64,000 nucleotides of DNA from Moraxella oculi (GTDB lineage Bacteria > Pseudomonadota > Gammaproteobacteria > Pseudomonadales > Moraxellaceae), in the NCBI RefSeq assembly GCF_023336735.1, contig NZ_JAMBAQ010000011.1, forward strand, positions 1 to 64,000, in the 5' to 3' direction. A program made the translations under genes and the position numbers. Below, one piece after another: positions 24,402 to 32,618 of the stretch. Position 1 is the first letter of the stretch; every line of letters starts with the position of its first letter. A model generated the notes under the pieces. The model was not told the origin of the DNA. It did not search any database and saw only the letters and a program-made list of their open reading frames with translations.

Positions 24402-25820
24402 CTAAGAATCGGCACGCACCGCACCACAGGTGGTCAATACGGTGGTAATTTCATTGATCTTGGCTGTCAATAAAGTCTGATTGCCACGAGTTTCAACATT
24501 AAGGCGAATCAGTGGTTCTGTATTGCTTGATCGCAGATTAAACCGCCATTCACCAAAATCAAGGCTTAGACCATCTAGGGTGTTTTTGGTGGGGTTGAGA
24601 TTGCTGTATTGTTGTTCAAGCTTGATGATGATGTCATCTGCGGTCATGCCATCTAAGCGAAAATTAAGCTCGCCTGAGCTTGGAAATTTGGCGATGTAAT
24701 CATCGACCAGTTCAGACAGTGATTTGTCGGTGATGCAGAGTAATTCAGTCACTAACAGCCAAGGAATCATGCCACTGTCGCAATAAAAAAACTCTTTAAA
24801 GTAGTGATGTGCTGACATCTCTCCGCCATAGATTGCAGTCGTTTCGCACATGACTTGTTTGATGAATGAATGCCCAGATTTACTCAAAGCAGGTGTGCCT
24901 TCTAGACGCATGATGACATCTTGGGTGTTATAAACCACTCGTGGATCATAAACGATGGTTTGATTGGGGTGTTTTTGCAAAAAGGCTTCGGCAAGCATGC
25001 CGACCACATAGCTGCCATCAATGAATCGACCGTGCTCGTCAAATAAAAAACACCGATCAAAATCCCCATCGAACGCCACGCCAAAGTCTGCACCATGTGT
25101 CAATACGGCATCACTGGTGGCTTGCTGATTGGCGATGATCATGGGATTGGGAATGCCATTTGGAAAGGTGCCATCTGGCGTGTGATGAATTTTTATCAAT
25201 TCAATCGGTGTGAATGCCAGACGATTTTCGATGGCATCAACCACAGGTCCTGCTGAGCCATTGCCGCTGTTGATGACGATTTTTTTGGCGGTAAGTTTGG
25301 TGATGTCGATAAAGCTCATTAACTTATCAATATAAGCGGTTTTATCGGTCGCATGACTGACTTTTCCTGCTGGCATGATGGTGAAATCGCCACTTTCGGC
25401 AAGCGTTTGAATCTCTTTGAGTCCTGTATCGGCACTGATGGGGCGGGAGTTTTCACGCACCATTTTTAGACCATTGTAATTGATGGGGTTGTGACTGGCG
25501 GTAACCTCAATGCCACCGATGGCTTGATAATGACTGGTTGCAAAATACACTTCTTCTGTGCCAGTCATGCCCAGATCAATCACATCAACGCCAGCATCTG
25601 TCATGCCTAAGATGGTGGCGGCTTTAATCTTGTCGCTTGATGGGCGAATGTCGCTACCGATGACGATGGTCGGTGTGTCCGTATTGGCGGTTTTGGATAA
25701 AGTTTGGGCAAATGCACGACCAATGCGGTAGGCAATGGATTCATCTAGGGTCGTGCCAAGCTCGCCACGCACATCGTAGGCTTTAAAACAAGTGATGCAA
25801 ATGGGGGCGAATTGTGTCAT
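24402..25820 (-). CDS. Phosphomannomutase / phosphoglucomutase (AlgC/ManB type)
   Basis: 472 residues from ATG 25820; an upstream in-frame start would add an unconserved tail. FKAYDVRGELGTTLDES is the N-terminal domain start, GGIEVTASHNPINYNGLKMV holds the phosphoserine loop (TASHNP), AFDGDFDRCFLFDE the Mg-binding DGDxDR, GGEMSAHHYF the sugar-binding loop, and FNLRSSNTEPLIRLNVE the phosphate-binding C-terminus. It interconverts hexose 1- and 6-phosphates in the cytoplasm for LPS/LOS or other surface sugars. A G8 tract lies about 70 bases upstream of the start. Whether it prefers mannose or glucose phosphates cannot be read here. Confidence 0.93.
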   Translation of the reverse strand: MTQFAPICITCFKAYDVRGELGTTLDESIAYRIGRAFAQTLSKTANTDTPTIVIGSDIRPSSDKIKAATILGMTDAGVDVIDLGMTGTEEVYFATSHYQAIGGIEVTASHNPINYNGLKMVRENSRPISADTGLKEIQTLAESGDFTIMPAGKVSHATDKTAYIDKLMSFIDITKLTAKKIVINSGNGSAGPVVDAIENRLAFTPIELIKIHHTPDGTFPNGIPNPMIIANQQATSDAVLTHGADFGVAFDGDFDRCFLFDEHGRFIDGSYVVGMLAEAFLQKHPNQTIVYDPRVVYNTQDVIMRLEGTPALSKSGHSFIKQVMCETTAIYGGEMSAHHYFKEFFYCDSGMIPWLLVTELLCITDKSLSELVDDYIAKFPSSGELNFRLDGMTADDIIIKLEQQYSNLNPTKNTLDGLSLDFGEWRFNLRSSNTEPLIRLNVETRGNQTLLTAKINEITTVLTTCGAVRADS

Positions 25821-26108
25821 GGAAATTCTCAATAAAAAACTAACAATAAGAGAGTCAAATTTTAGCACAATTTGACGATACTAAGAGAGATGGGGGGGGT
25901 AAAATTTATCATCATGTAACGAGGGGGTGGTTAAGAGTGCGTGAAGTTAATTGGATTGAGTGGTAAAAACTGTCAATCACAACCATGATGAATAGGCAAA
26001 TGACGGCATGTGTGTCATGATTATGCCAAAAACGCATAAAAATATCGCTATAAAAATCCAGTCAAGTTTGTTATACTGTCAGCAGTTTATCCCATTAAGG
26101 AAAAGCCC
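25821..26108. other. Divergent promoter region with a G8 homopolymer
   Basis: 288 bases between divergently transcribed mutase and cysK genes. A run of eight G occupies 25892-25899, on the promoter side of the mutase. A TATACT -10-like box (26073-26078) precedes cysK without a good -35. No ORF is supported. Confidence 0.5.
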
Positions 26109-27035
26109 ATGAATGTTGCAAATAACATCACCGATCTCATTGGTAATACGCCACTGGTCAAGCTGCATGCTCTAAATACCAGCGATGCTCACATATTCGC
26201 CAAGTTAGAATATTTTAATCCAGCCAGCTCGGTAAAAGATCGCATTGCCTTATCAATGATTAACGAAGCAGAAGAAGCAGGTGAATTGAAGGTAGGTGAT
26301 ACGCTCATTGAAGCGACTTCTGGTAATACAGGAATTGGTCTTGCGATGGTCGCTGCTGCTCGTGGGTATCGCTTGATCATTACCATGCCTGAGAGCATGA
26401 GTTTGGAGCGTCGTGCTTTATTGCGTGCTTATGGAGCACAATTGGTGCTTACCCCAGCTGCTGATGGCATGGGGGGAGCGATTGCCAAAGCCAATGAGTT
26501 GGCAAGTGAACATGGTTATTTCATGCCACGCCAGTTTGATAATGCTGCCAATCCAAAAATTCATCGTGAAACCACCGCCGAGGAGATTTGGCGTGATACG
26601 GACGGTCAAGTGGACATTGTGGTCGCAGGCATTGGGACGGGTGGCACAATCACAGGTGTGGGTGAGATTTTAAAGTCTAAAAACCCAGCGATTAGAATCG
26701 TCGCCGTAGAGCCAAGTGATTCACCAGTATTTAGTGGTGGCGAAAAAGGTGCCCATAAATTACAAGGCTTGGCACCAGGTTTTGTACCAAGCATTCTTAA
26801 TACAGCCATTTATGATGAGGTCATTACGGTAACCACTGAGCATGCTTTTGAGACCGCAAGAGCGATGGCATCAAAAGAGGGTATTTTGGTGGGCATTTCA
26901 GCAGGAGCGGCAGTATGGTCGGCCTTGCAAGTTGCCAATCGCCCAGAGAATGCTGGTAAAAACATCGTGGTGGTGATTCCCTCATCAGGCGAGCGTTATT
27001 TATCTACTGCATTGTTTGCTGATTTGGCACAATAA
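26109..27035 (+). CDS. cysK: Cysteine synthase A (O-acetylserine sulfhydrylase)
   Basis: 308 residues. [14 protein letters not shown] starts the fold; the PLP lysine is in [11 protein letters not shown] near residue 42; [11 protein letters not shown] binds the substrate carboxylate; [12 protein letters not shown] holds the PLP phosphate; [14 protein letters not shown] is the CysK-type end, which with [15 protein letters not shown] favours CysK over CysM. It makes cysteine from O-acetylserine and sulfide in the cytoplasm. An AAGGAAAAGCCC ribosome site supports the start; a hairpin terminator follows. CysK is a known activator of certain CdiA toxins elsewhere, but nothing here links it to the array at the left. 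Confidence 0.95.
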   Translation: MNVANNITDLIGNTPLVKLHALNTSDAHIFAKLEYFNPASSVKDRIALSMINEAEEAGELKVGDTLIEATSGNTGIGLAMVAAARGYRLIITMPESMSLERRALLRAYGAQLVLTPAADGMGGAIAKANELASEHGYFMPRQFDNAANPKIHRETTAEEIWRDTDGQVDIVVAGIGTGGTITGVGEILKSKNPAIRIVAVEPSDSPVFSGGEKGAHKLQGLAPGFVPSILNTAIYDEVITVTTEHAFETARAMASKEGILVGISAGAAVWSALQVANRPENAGKNIVVVIPSSGERYLSTALFADLAQ

Positions 27036-27055
27036 ATGGCGAATTTCACAACAAC

Positions 27056-27086
27056 AAACCCTATTATCTTGTATAATAGGGTTTTT
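27056..27086 (+). terminator. cysK terminator
   Basis: A perfect 12-bp stem AAACCCTATTAT / ATAATAGGGTTT with a 5-base loop and T-run, 20 bases after the cysK stop. Confidence 0.85.
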
Positions 27087-27107
27087 ATTATTGATTGATC
27101 ACAAGTA

Positions 27108-27935
27108 ATGACTCCAACCGACCAATTTTCTGATTTATTGCAACTCATGGCACGCCTACGCAAAGATTGCCCTTGGGATGCTAAGCAAACCAACCAATCC
27201 CTACAAAAGTATGCCATCGAAGAGGTTTTTGAGCTCATTGATGCCATTAGTATGGATGATGGCGGTGTGATGGCTGATGAAGACATTAAGGGCGAATTGG
27301 GCGATGTGCTGCTACAAGTCATTTTTCATGCACACTTATATGAAGAGCAGGGTCGATTTGGCATGAGTGAAGTGATTCACCATCTACAGCAGAAGCTGAT
27401 TCGTCGCCATCCACATGTCTTTGATAAAGAAACTGTTCGTACTGATGAAGAGGTCAAACGCCGCTGGGAGGAAATCAAGCGTATTGAAAATAAAGACAAA
27501 CCCAAACGCCTGCTGTCTGATGTGAAACCTGGTACAGCACTCAATACCGCTCAAAATTTACAATCCGCTGCTGCCACAGTGGGGTTTGATTGGCAAAATC
27601 TGGGTGGGGTTCTACAAAAATTGACCGAAGAGTTGAATGAATTGACGGCTGAACTGCCCAATGATGAATTTGATTATAAAGCTGATAAGCTGACTGCTGA
27701 GCAAAAAGCCAAGGTGGCAGGCGAGCTGGGCGATGTTCTGTTCGTACTTGCAAATGTGGCAAGGCACTTGGGGGTGGATGGTGAAATGGCATTGCAGGCA
27801 ACAAATGCCAAATTCAAACGCCGTTTTGCTTTTGTGGAAGAATCTCTTATAAGCATTGGCAAATCTTTTGATGATGTGGATTTGGCACAAATGGATCACT
27901 ATTGGAACCAAGCCAAGCATGCACTGGATCATTAA
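27108..27935 (+). CDS. mazG: Nucleoside triphosphate pyrophosphohydrolase MazG
   Basis: 275 residues. It starts LLQLMARLRKDCPWDAKQTN, then the E-x-x-E and E-x-x-D helices of the all-alpha NTP pyrophosphatase fold (YAIEEVFELIDAI, IKGELGDVLLQVIF) and repeats them in the C-terminal half (LTEELNELTAEL, VAGELGDVLFVLANVARHL). MazG hydrolyses non-canonical and canonical NTPs and lowers ppGpp during starvation. It overlaps the start of the ComEA-like gene by about 17 bases. The call is secure from both domains. Confidence 0.95.
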   Translation: MTPTDQFSDLLQLMARLRKDCPWDAKQTNQSLQKYAIEEVFELIDAISMDDGGVMADEDIKGELGDVLLQVIFHAHLYEEQGRFGMSEVIHHLQQKLIRRHPHVFDKETVRTDEEVKRRWEEIKRIENKDKPKRLLSDVKPGTALNTAQNLQSAAATVGFDWQNLGGVLQKLTEELNELTAELPNDEFDYKADKLTAEQKAKVAGELGDVLFVLANVARHLGVDGEMALQATNAKFKRRFAFVEESLISIGKSFDDVDLAQMDHYWNQAKHALDH

Positions 27936-28272
27936 CAGCTGTACGGCAGTTATCTTATCAAGCTTTTTTAGTCAAATGAGCATGGCAGCTGATGAGCCAA
28001 AGCAATGTCATTTTGATGCCAGTAGTGCGTATCAGGCAATGATGAAGCATCAGGCAAGCACCAAAAAGCAAGCCTTGCGCTTGAACATCAATACCGCCAC
28101 TGCCAGCGACTTTACCAGCCTGTCAGGTGTTGGTATCAATACCGCCGAGCGTATCGTTGAGTATCGTAGGCAAGTGGGGCGATTCGTCAGTGTCGATGAA
28201 CTGATGCAGGTTAAGGGTATTGGAAAGGCGACTTTAGAAAAAAATCGCCATCGTCTGAGTGTTGCTCCGTGA
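27919..28272 (+). CDS. ComEA-like secreted helix-hairpin-helix DNA-binding protein
   Basis: 117 residues from ATG 27919, inside the end of mazG; an upstream in-frame ATG (27856) would destroy the signal peptide. Residues 1-27 are a signal sequence with an MSMAADEP cleavage region. Residues about 57-117 are the ComEA repeat: LNINTATASDFTSLSGVGIN, AERIVEYRRQVGRFVSVDEL and VKGIGKATLEKNRHRL, two helix-hairpin-helix units. In naturally competent bacteria ComEA binds incoming DNA in the periplasm; Moraxella species are transformable. Translational coupling to mazG is implied by the overlap. Confidence 0.85.
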   Translation: MHWIINSCTAVILSSFFSQMSMAADEPKQCHFDASSAYQAMMKHQASTKKQALRLNINTATASDFTSLSGVGINTAERIVEYRRQVGRFVSVDELMQVKGIGKATLEKNRHRLSVAP

Positions 28273-28390
28273 TGATGCAAGTTTTGGTTGGTTATATTGC
28301 CGATCTGATGATATGAACAGTCATCTGGTCAAGAAGGTTGTGAAAAGGCATGCTCAATAAAGTGACTCATGTCGCTTTTTTTGTCAATAA

Positions 28391-28402
28391 CGGTTACAAT
28401 AG
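28391..28402 (+). promoter_or_regulatory. CGGTTACAATAG element upstream of pcnB
   Basis: Contains a TACAAT -10-like box (28395-28400) and is identical over 12 bases to the parE promoter region. No good -35 lies 17 bases upstream. About 65 bases before the pcnB start. Confidence 0.35.
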
Positions 28403-28464
28403 ATGATTTGGCTTGATGTTCTTGCATTAAGTATTGAATTTAGCTGTCAAGGAGAATTTTCGAC

Positions 28465-30327
28465 ATGGCACAAAGGCCTGCGAACTTTGGTAAATCAAAT
28501 AAGCCAAGCAGATCGAAGAAATCCAAAAAAAGCCAATCGCTGGCAGTGTATGCAGATCGATCGCTTGGATTGAGCAGATCTGCCTTGCCACACAGTATCG
28601 TTGAGGTGGTTGGTACACTAACGAGGGCAGGCTTTGAGGCGTATGTCGTAGGCGGTGGTGTGCGTGATGGCATGCTTGGACTTGCACCCAAGGACTTCGA
28701 TGCTGTCACAAGTGCCAGACCGCACGAGATCAAGGCGATTTTTGGTGGGCGTTGTCGTATCATTGGCAGACGCTTTCAGTTGGCTCATGTTTACTCTGGC
28801 AGAGAGACGATTGAGGTGGCGACTTTTCGTGCTCCCCCAAAAGATGATGCTCATACTACTGATGGAGGTATGATCATGCGTGATAATGTCTGGGGCGACA
28901 TCAATCAAGATTTTGCACGCCGAGATTTTAGTATTAATGCGTTGTATTATCAGCCGATAGATGGTGAGGTGCTTGATTTTTGTGGTGCGATAGACGACAT
29001 AAAAAGTGGTACGCTAAGACTGCTTGGTGATGCCAAAGTTCGTATTGAGGAAGATCCTGTTCGCCTGCTTAGAGCCTTGCGTTTTAAGGCAAAGTTGGAT
29101 TTTTGTTTTGATGAAGAGCTGTCTGGTCAGTTTCATTCGGATAATTGGGCGTTGTTGGAGCAAGTTTCTGCTCATCGTCTGTATGACGAAACGCAAAAAA
29201 TGTTTTGTGGTGGATATCTTGCATCATTGCTGCCAGTTTTGTTTGAGTATGGGGCAATGAAGCATTTGATGGCGTACGCACCAGATGCACCAACAGCCTT
29301 AATGAATGCAGTTGCCATCAATACCGATCATCGTGTGAGTGATGGTAAGGGTGTTAATCCTGCGTTTTTTTATGCGGTGCTTCTTTGGGAAAACTATCTG
29401 CATCAGCTTGCCAAGCTCAAGAAAAAAGGTTTGCCTTTTCATGAGGCGCAAGCTAAGGCTGCGACAAAAGTGATTGACATGCAGCGTCAAAAAACCGCCA
29501 TTCCTAAATTTGCTGAAGATTTCATCGCCAGCATTTGGTTGATGCAACCAAAGCTTGCCAATCCTCGTGTGCGTGATATCACCACTCTTGAGCGACATCC
29601 CAAATTCCGTGCCGCACTTGATTTTCTCATCATGAGGGAAAAACATGAAGATTGCAAGCTGTCTGAGTCAACCAATGGCATGGCAGCATGGTGGCAGAAT
29701 TATCAAAATGCTGATGGGCATCATCAAGCCATGATGATAGAATCATTTGCTAATGGTGGTAGTGCCACAGGAATGGCCTCTCGTTCTCGTCGTAAGCGTG
29801 TTGCGATTAATGATGAGCTTTTGCAATTACATAAGCTGTCTGCCAGCATGGATTCTGATGGATTTGGTGCACCAGAGCCACTATTTGTGGTGGAAAATGC
29901 TAAAGCTTTTTTACCCAGTAAAGCCAATGAGAAAGACAAGGCTTTCAGGCTGCACCAACAACCGTCGCCACCACTCATCGAGCCGACAACTCTAACAGAT
30001 GCAGACTTTTTAAAGTTGCTAGAAAATGATGAACCGTACATTCCTGCCAGTCGTTATCGCAAGCGTCAGCCATCATCGTCCCTATCCATCAAGGAGCGTG
30101 AGCAGGGTTTGACTGAGGAGATGTTGTCTGCTGATGCCAAGATTGCCAAAGAGGAATTGACAAGAAAATCACCCAAGGCAAAAGTTGTGAAATCACAGGC
30201 TGAACGCATCAAGACTAAAGCGGTGCGACGGTCGGCAAAAGCTACGACCCAATCACCAAAAGATGACACACTCACCAAAAAACGCCATAGAAAATCCAAT
30301 GCCAAACCCAGAGCGAAGGAGTCATGA
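28465..30327 (+). CDS. pcnB: Poly(A) polymerase I, with long basic C-terminal extension
   Basis: 620 residues, roughly 150 longer than the usual 450-470. The class II nucleotidyltransferase core has VGGGVRDGMLGLAPKDFD near residue 60-77 and NQDFARRDFSINALYY near 150, with YDETQKMFCGGY typical of PcnB. Residues from about 430 on are a Lys/Arg/Ser-rich, poorly ordered tail (for example KSPKAKVVKSQAERIKTKAV), and the N-terminal 30 residues are also Lys/Ser-rich. PcnB adds 3' A tails that speed RNA decay. A strong CAAGGAGAA ribosome site precedes the start. folK follows 1 base after the stop. Confidence 0.93.
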   Translation: MAQRPANFGKSNKPSRSKKSKKSQSLAVYADRSLGLSRSALPHSIVEVVGTLTRAGFEAYVVGGGVRDGMLGLAPKDFDAVTSARPHEIKAIFGGRCRIIGRRFQLAHVYSGRETIEVATFRAPPKDDAHTTDGGMIMRDNVWGDINQDFARRDFSINALYYQPIDGEVLDFCGAIDDIKSGTLRLLGDAKVRIEEDPVRLLRALRFKAKLDFCFDEELSGQFHSDNWALLEQVSAHRLYDETQKMFCGGYLASLLPVLFEYGAMKHLMAYAPDAPTALMNAVAINTDHRVSDGKGVNPAFFYAVLLWENYLHQLAKLKKKGLPFHEAQAKAATKVIDMQRQKTAIPKFAEDFIASIWLMQPKLANPRVRDITTLERHPKFRAALDFLIMREKHEDCKLSESTNGMAAWWQNYQNADGHHQAMMIESFANGGSATGMASRSRRKRVAINDELLQLHKLSASMDSDGFGAPEPLFVVENAKAFLPSKANEKDKAFRLHQQPSPPLIEPTTLTDADFLKLLENDEPYIPASRYRKRQPSSSLSIKEREQGLTEEMLSADAKIAKEELTRKSPKAKVVKSQAERIKTKAVRRSAKATTQSPKDDTLTKKRHRKSNAKPRAKES

Positions 30328-30328
30328 G

Positions 30329-30829
30329 ATGACTTACTGGACGCAGATTTATTTGGGCCTGGGGGGGAATATTGCCAATGATATGGGCAGTCCTAGGGAT
30401 CATATTCTGTCGGTGTTTGATACACTGGCAAGCGATGAACGGTTTTGTCAGGTTCGTCTATCATCGCTATATTCCTCAAAGCCTTTTGGGGTGGTTGATC
30501 AGCCAGATTTTATTAACGCAGTGCTTTCGGCTAAGACTACGCTTGAGCCCTTAGCCTTACTTGATTTTTGTCAGGGTCTAGAGAATGATGCAGGTCGAGT
30601 GCGACTTAGGCACTGGGGGGAGCGCTGTCTTGATATTGATTTGTTGCTCTATGGTGACAAGGTGTTGAATCATGAACGGCTGATCATACCACACGCAGGA
30701 ATCCTAGAGCGTAATTTTGTGCTGGTGCCATTGTGCGAACTCAACCCCGCTGTATCTATTAATGGTGTGATCATCGCCGATTTACCACTGGCAAAAGACG
30801 AGACGGGATTGATGAGATTAAAGGATTGA
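30329..30829 (+). CDS. folK: 2-amino-4-hydroxy-6-hydroxymethyldihydropteridine pyrophosphokinase
   Basis: 166 residues from ATG 30329 (AAGGAG upstream). YLGLGGNIAN at the start, SSLYSSKPFGVVDQPDFINA, and the signature RHWGERCLDIDLLLYG plus IPHAGILERNFVLVPL identify HPPK. It transfers pyrophosphate from ATP to the pterin in folate synthesis. It starts 1 base after the pcnB stop and panB starts 1 base after its own stop, a tight cluster seen in many gammaproteobacteria. A G7 run at 30361-30367 lies within codons 11-13 and could be a slippage point. Confidence 0.95.
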   Translation: MTYWTQIYLGLGGNIANDMGSPRDHILSVFDTLASDERFCQVRLSSLYSSKPFGVVDQPDFINAVLSAKTTLEPLALLDFCQGLENDAGRVRLRHWGERCLDIDLLLYGDKVLNHERLIIPHAGILERNFVLVPLCELNPAVSINGVIIADLPLAKDETGLMRLKD

Positions 30830-30830
30830 T

Positions 30831-31658
30831 ATGACTTATTTGACTGACAAACCCAAAGCCAGTATCACTTTATCAACATTGAATAAATTTAAAGCATCTG
30901 GTGAGAAATTCAGTTGTCTTACTTGCTATGATGCGTCTTTTGCTCATTTGATGGCGATTGCTAATATTGATGCGATTTTAGTTGGTGATAGTGTGGGGAT
31001 GGTCGTTCAGGGACGAGAATCAACCTTACCTGTCACAGTCGATGACATGGTCTATCACACAAAAAATGTCGCCAATGCCAATCAGCATGCCTTGATTTTG
31101 ACTGATCTGCCATTCATGAGCTATGCTACCATCCATGACGCCATCGCAAGCTCTCGTGCGGTCATGCAGGCAGGGGCGAATGTGGTGAAGATTGAGGGTG
31201 ATGGCGAACTTGCTGATATTGTGAGAGTCTTAACGAAAAATGGCGTACCAACTTGTGTGCACTTGGGATTGACACCTCAATCTGTCAATGTGTTGGGGGG
31301 CTATAAAGTGCAGGGAAAGACGCAAGAGCAAGCTGATAAGCTATTGAAAGATTGTGAGATTTTGGTAGATGCTGGGGCAAGCATGATTTTGCTTGAATGT
31401 GTTCCAGCATGGCTTGCTAGGCAGGTAACCCAAACATTTGCTGTGCCCGTGATTGGCATTGGGGCGGGGGTGGACTGTGATGGACAGGTCTTGGTGATGC
31501 ATGACATGTTGGGTGTGTACACACGCAAGCCTGCTAAATTTGTGAAAGATTTTCTAAAAGATGATGCTAATAAGACGGGTGACATTCTGGGGGCGTTCAT
31601 CACTTATCATCAAGCAGTCAAAAACCGACACTTCCCCAGTGTTGAGCATGCTTTTTGA
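30831..31658 (+). CDS. panB: 3-methyl-2-oxobutanoate hydroxymethyltransferase
   Basis: 275 residues. FSCLTCYDASFAHLMAIAN, ILVGDSVGMVVQGRESTLPV (Mg-binding Asp), VKIEGDGELADIV, and IGIGAGVDCDGQVLVMHDML are the barrel signatures of PanB. It makes ketopantoate from ketoisovalerate and methylene-tetrahydrofolate, the first pantothenate step; the folK product pathway supplies its cofactor. panC follows about 100 bases later. The enzyme is cytoplasmic and usually decameric. Confidence 0.96.
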   Translation: MTYLTDKPKASITLSTLNKFKASGEKFSCLTCYDASFAHLMAIANIDAILVGDSVGMVVQGRESTLPVTVDDMVYHTKNVANANQHALILTDLPFMSYATIHDAIASSRAVMQAGANVVKIEGDGELADIVRVLTKNGVPTCVHLGLTPQSVNVLGGYKVQGKTQEQADKLLKDCEILVDAGASMILLECVPAWLARQVTQTFAVPVIGIGAGVDCDGQVLVMHDMLGVYTRKPAKFVKDFLKDDANKTGDILGAFITYHQAVKNRHFPSVEHAF

Positions 31659-31757
31659 ACGAAAGAATAAGACCGCCAATTTCAACAAGTGGTATTTAAT
31701 TGACCTGACGCAGCGATTTGGCATGATAGAAATTTTAATCTAAAATGAGAAGAGTTC

Positions 31758-32603
31758 ATGAAAGTATTTGATACCATTACTCAATTGCAATCTGCATTAC
31801 GCCCCATGCGAGACAAAAAAATCGCACTTGTACCAACGATGGGTAACTTGCATGATGGGCATATTGAGCTTGTGAACATTGCCAAAAAACATGCTGATGT
31901 TGTGGTTGTGAGTATTTTTGTGAATCCGATACAGTTTGGTGCGGGCGAAGATTTCGAAAACTATCCGCGCACATTCGATGAAGACTGCCTCAAGCTTAAA
32001 AATGCCAATGCTGACTTTGTCTTTTCACCCAGCATTCAAGAAATGTATCCGGTTTATCCACCAAACATTCAGGTATTAAGCGGTGGTCTTACTAAAATAT
32101 TGTGCGGAAAAACTCGTCCCACGCACTTTGATGGAGTGGGGCTTGTGGTTTCTAAGCTGTTTAATATCGTGCGTCCTGATGTGGCGGTTTTTGGTAAAAA
32201 GGACTATCAGCAACTGGCAATCATTCGTCAACTAAATGATGAGTTAAACTTTAATGTTGAAATCATCGCAGCACAAATTGTGCGGGCGGATGACCATTTG
32301 GCACTGTCTTCGAGAAATGGTTATCTGACCAAAGAACAAAGAGCGATTGCTCCAATCATTCATCAAACCTTGCAAAAGATTGCGTCTAAAATTTTAACTG
32401 CTAAGATTGCTGATTATCCAACCATCATTCAACAGCATCATGCTGAATTGACAGCTCATAATCTGAAGGTAGACTATCTAGAACTTTATAACGACAAGCT
32501 ACAAGCGGTTCAAGATGGAGACAGAAAATTGGTACTGTTAATTGCTGTGTTCGTAGGCAGAGCCAGACTGCTGGATAACTTGGAAATTGAGCTAACTTGC
32601 TAG
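31758..32603 (+). CDS. panC: Pantothenate synthetase
   Basis: 281 residues. PTMGNLHDGH at 26-35 is the HxGH-type ATP site; FVNPIQFGAGEDFENYPRT binds pantoate; KDYQQLAIIRQLN near 160 and LALSSRNGYL near 190 (KMSKS-like) complete the active site. It condenses pantoate with beta-alanine using ATP. Together with panB it forms a pantothenate unit; a pantothenate importer (panF) is also in this window. No panD is seen here. rapZ starts 15 bases after the stop. Confidence 0.96.
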   Translation: MKVFDTITQLQSALRPMRDKKIALVPTMGNLHDGHIELVNIAKKHADVVVVSIFVNPIQFGAGEDFENYPRTFDEDCLKLKNANADFVFSPSIQEMYPVYPPNIQVLSGGLTKILCGKTRPTHFDGVGLVVSKLFNIVRPDVAVFGKKDYQQLAIIRQLNDELNFNVEIIAAQIVRADDHLALSSRNGYLTKEQRAIAPIIHQTLQKIASKILTAKIADYPTIIQQHHAELTAHNLKVDYLELYNDKLQAVQDGDRKLVLLIAVFVGRARLLDNLEIELTC

Positions 32604-32618
32604 TAAGCTGGATTAAAT

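Noticed and set aside
26109-27035. CysK as a functional partner of the CDI toxins in the array
   Set aside because: CysK activates one specific CdiA toxin in E. coli, but it is a housekeeping gene found everywhere and lies 19 kb from the array; none of the fragments here is recognisable as that toxin.
28427-28763. Overlapping minus-strand ORFs at the start of pcnB
   Set aside because: The plus-strand reading is a clear PcnB with a good ribosome site; the minus frames have no recognisable content.
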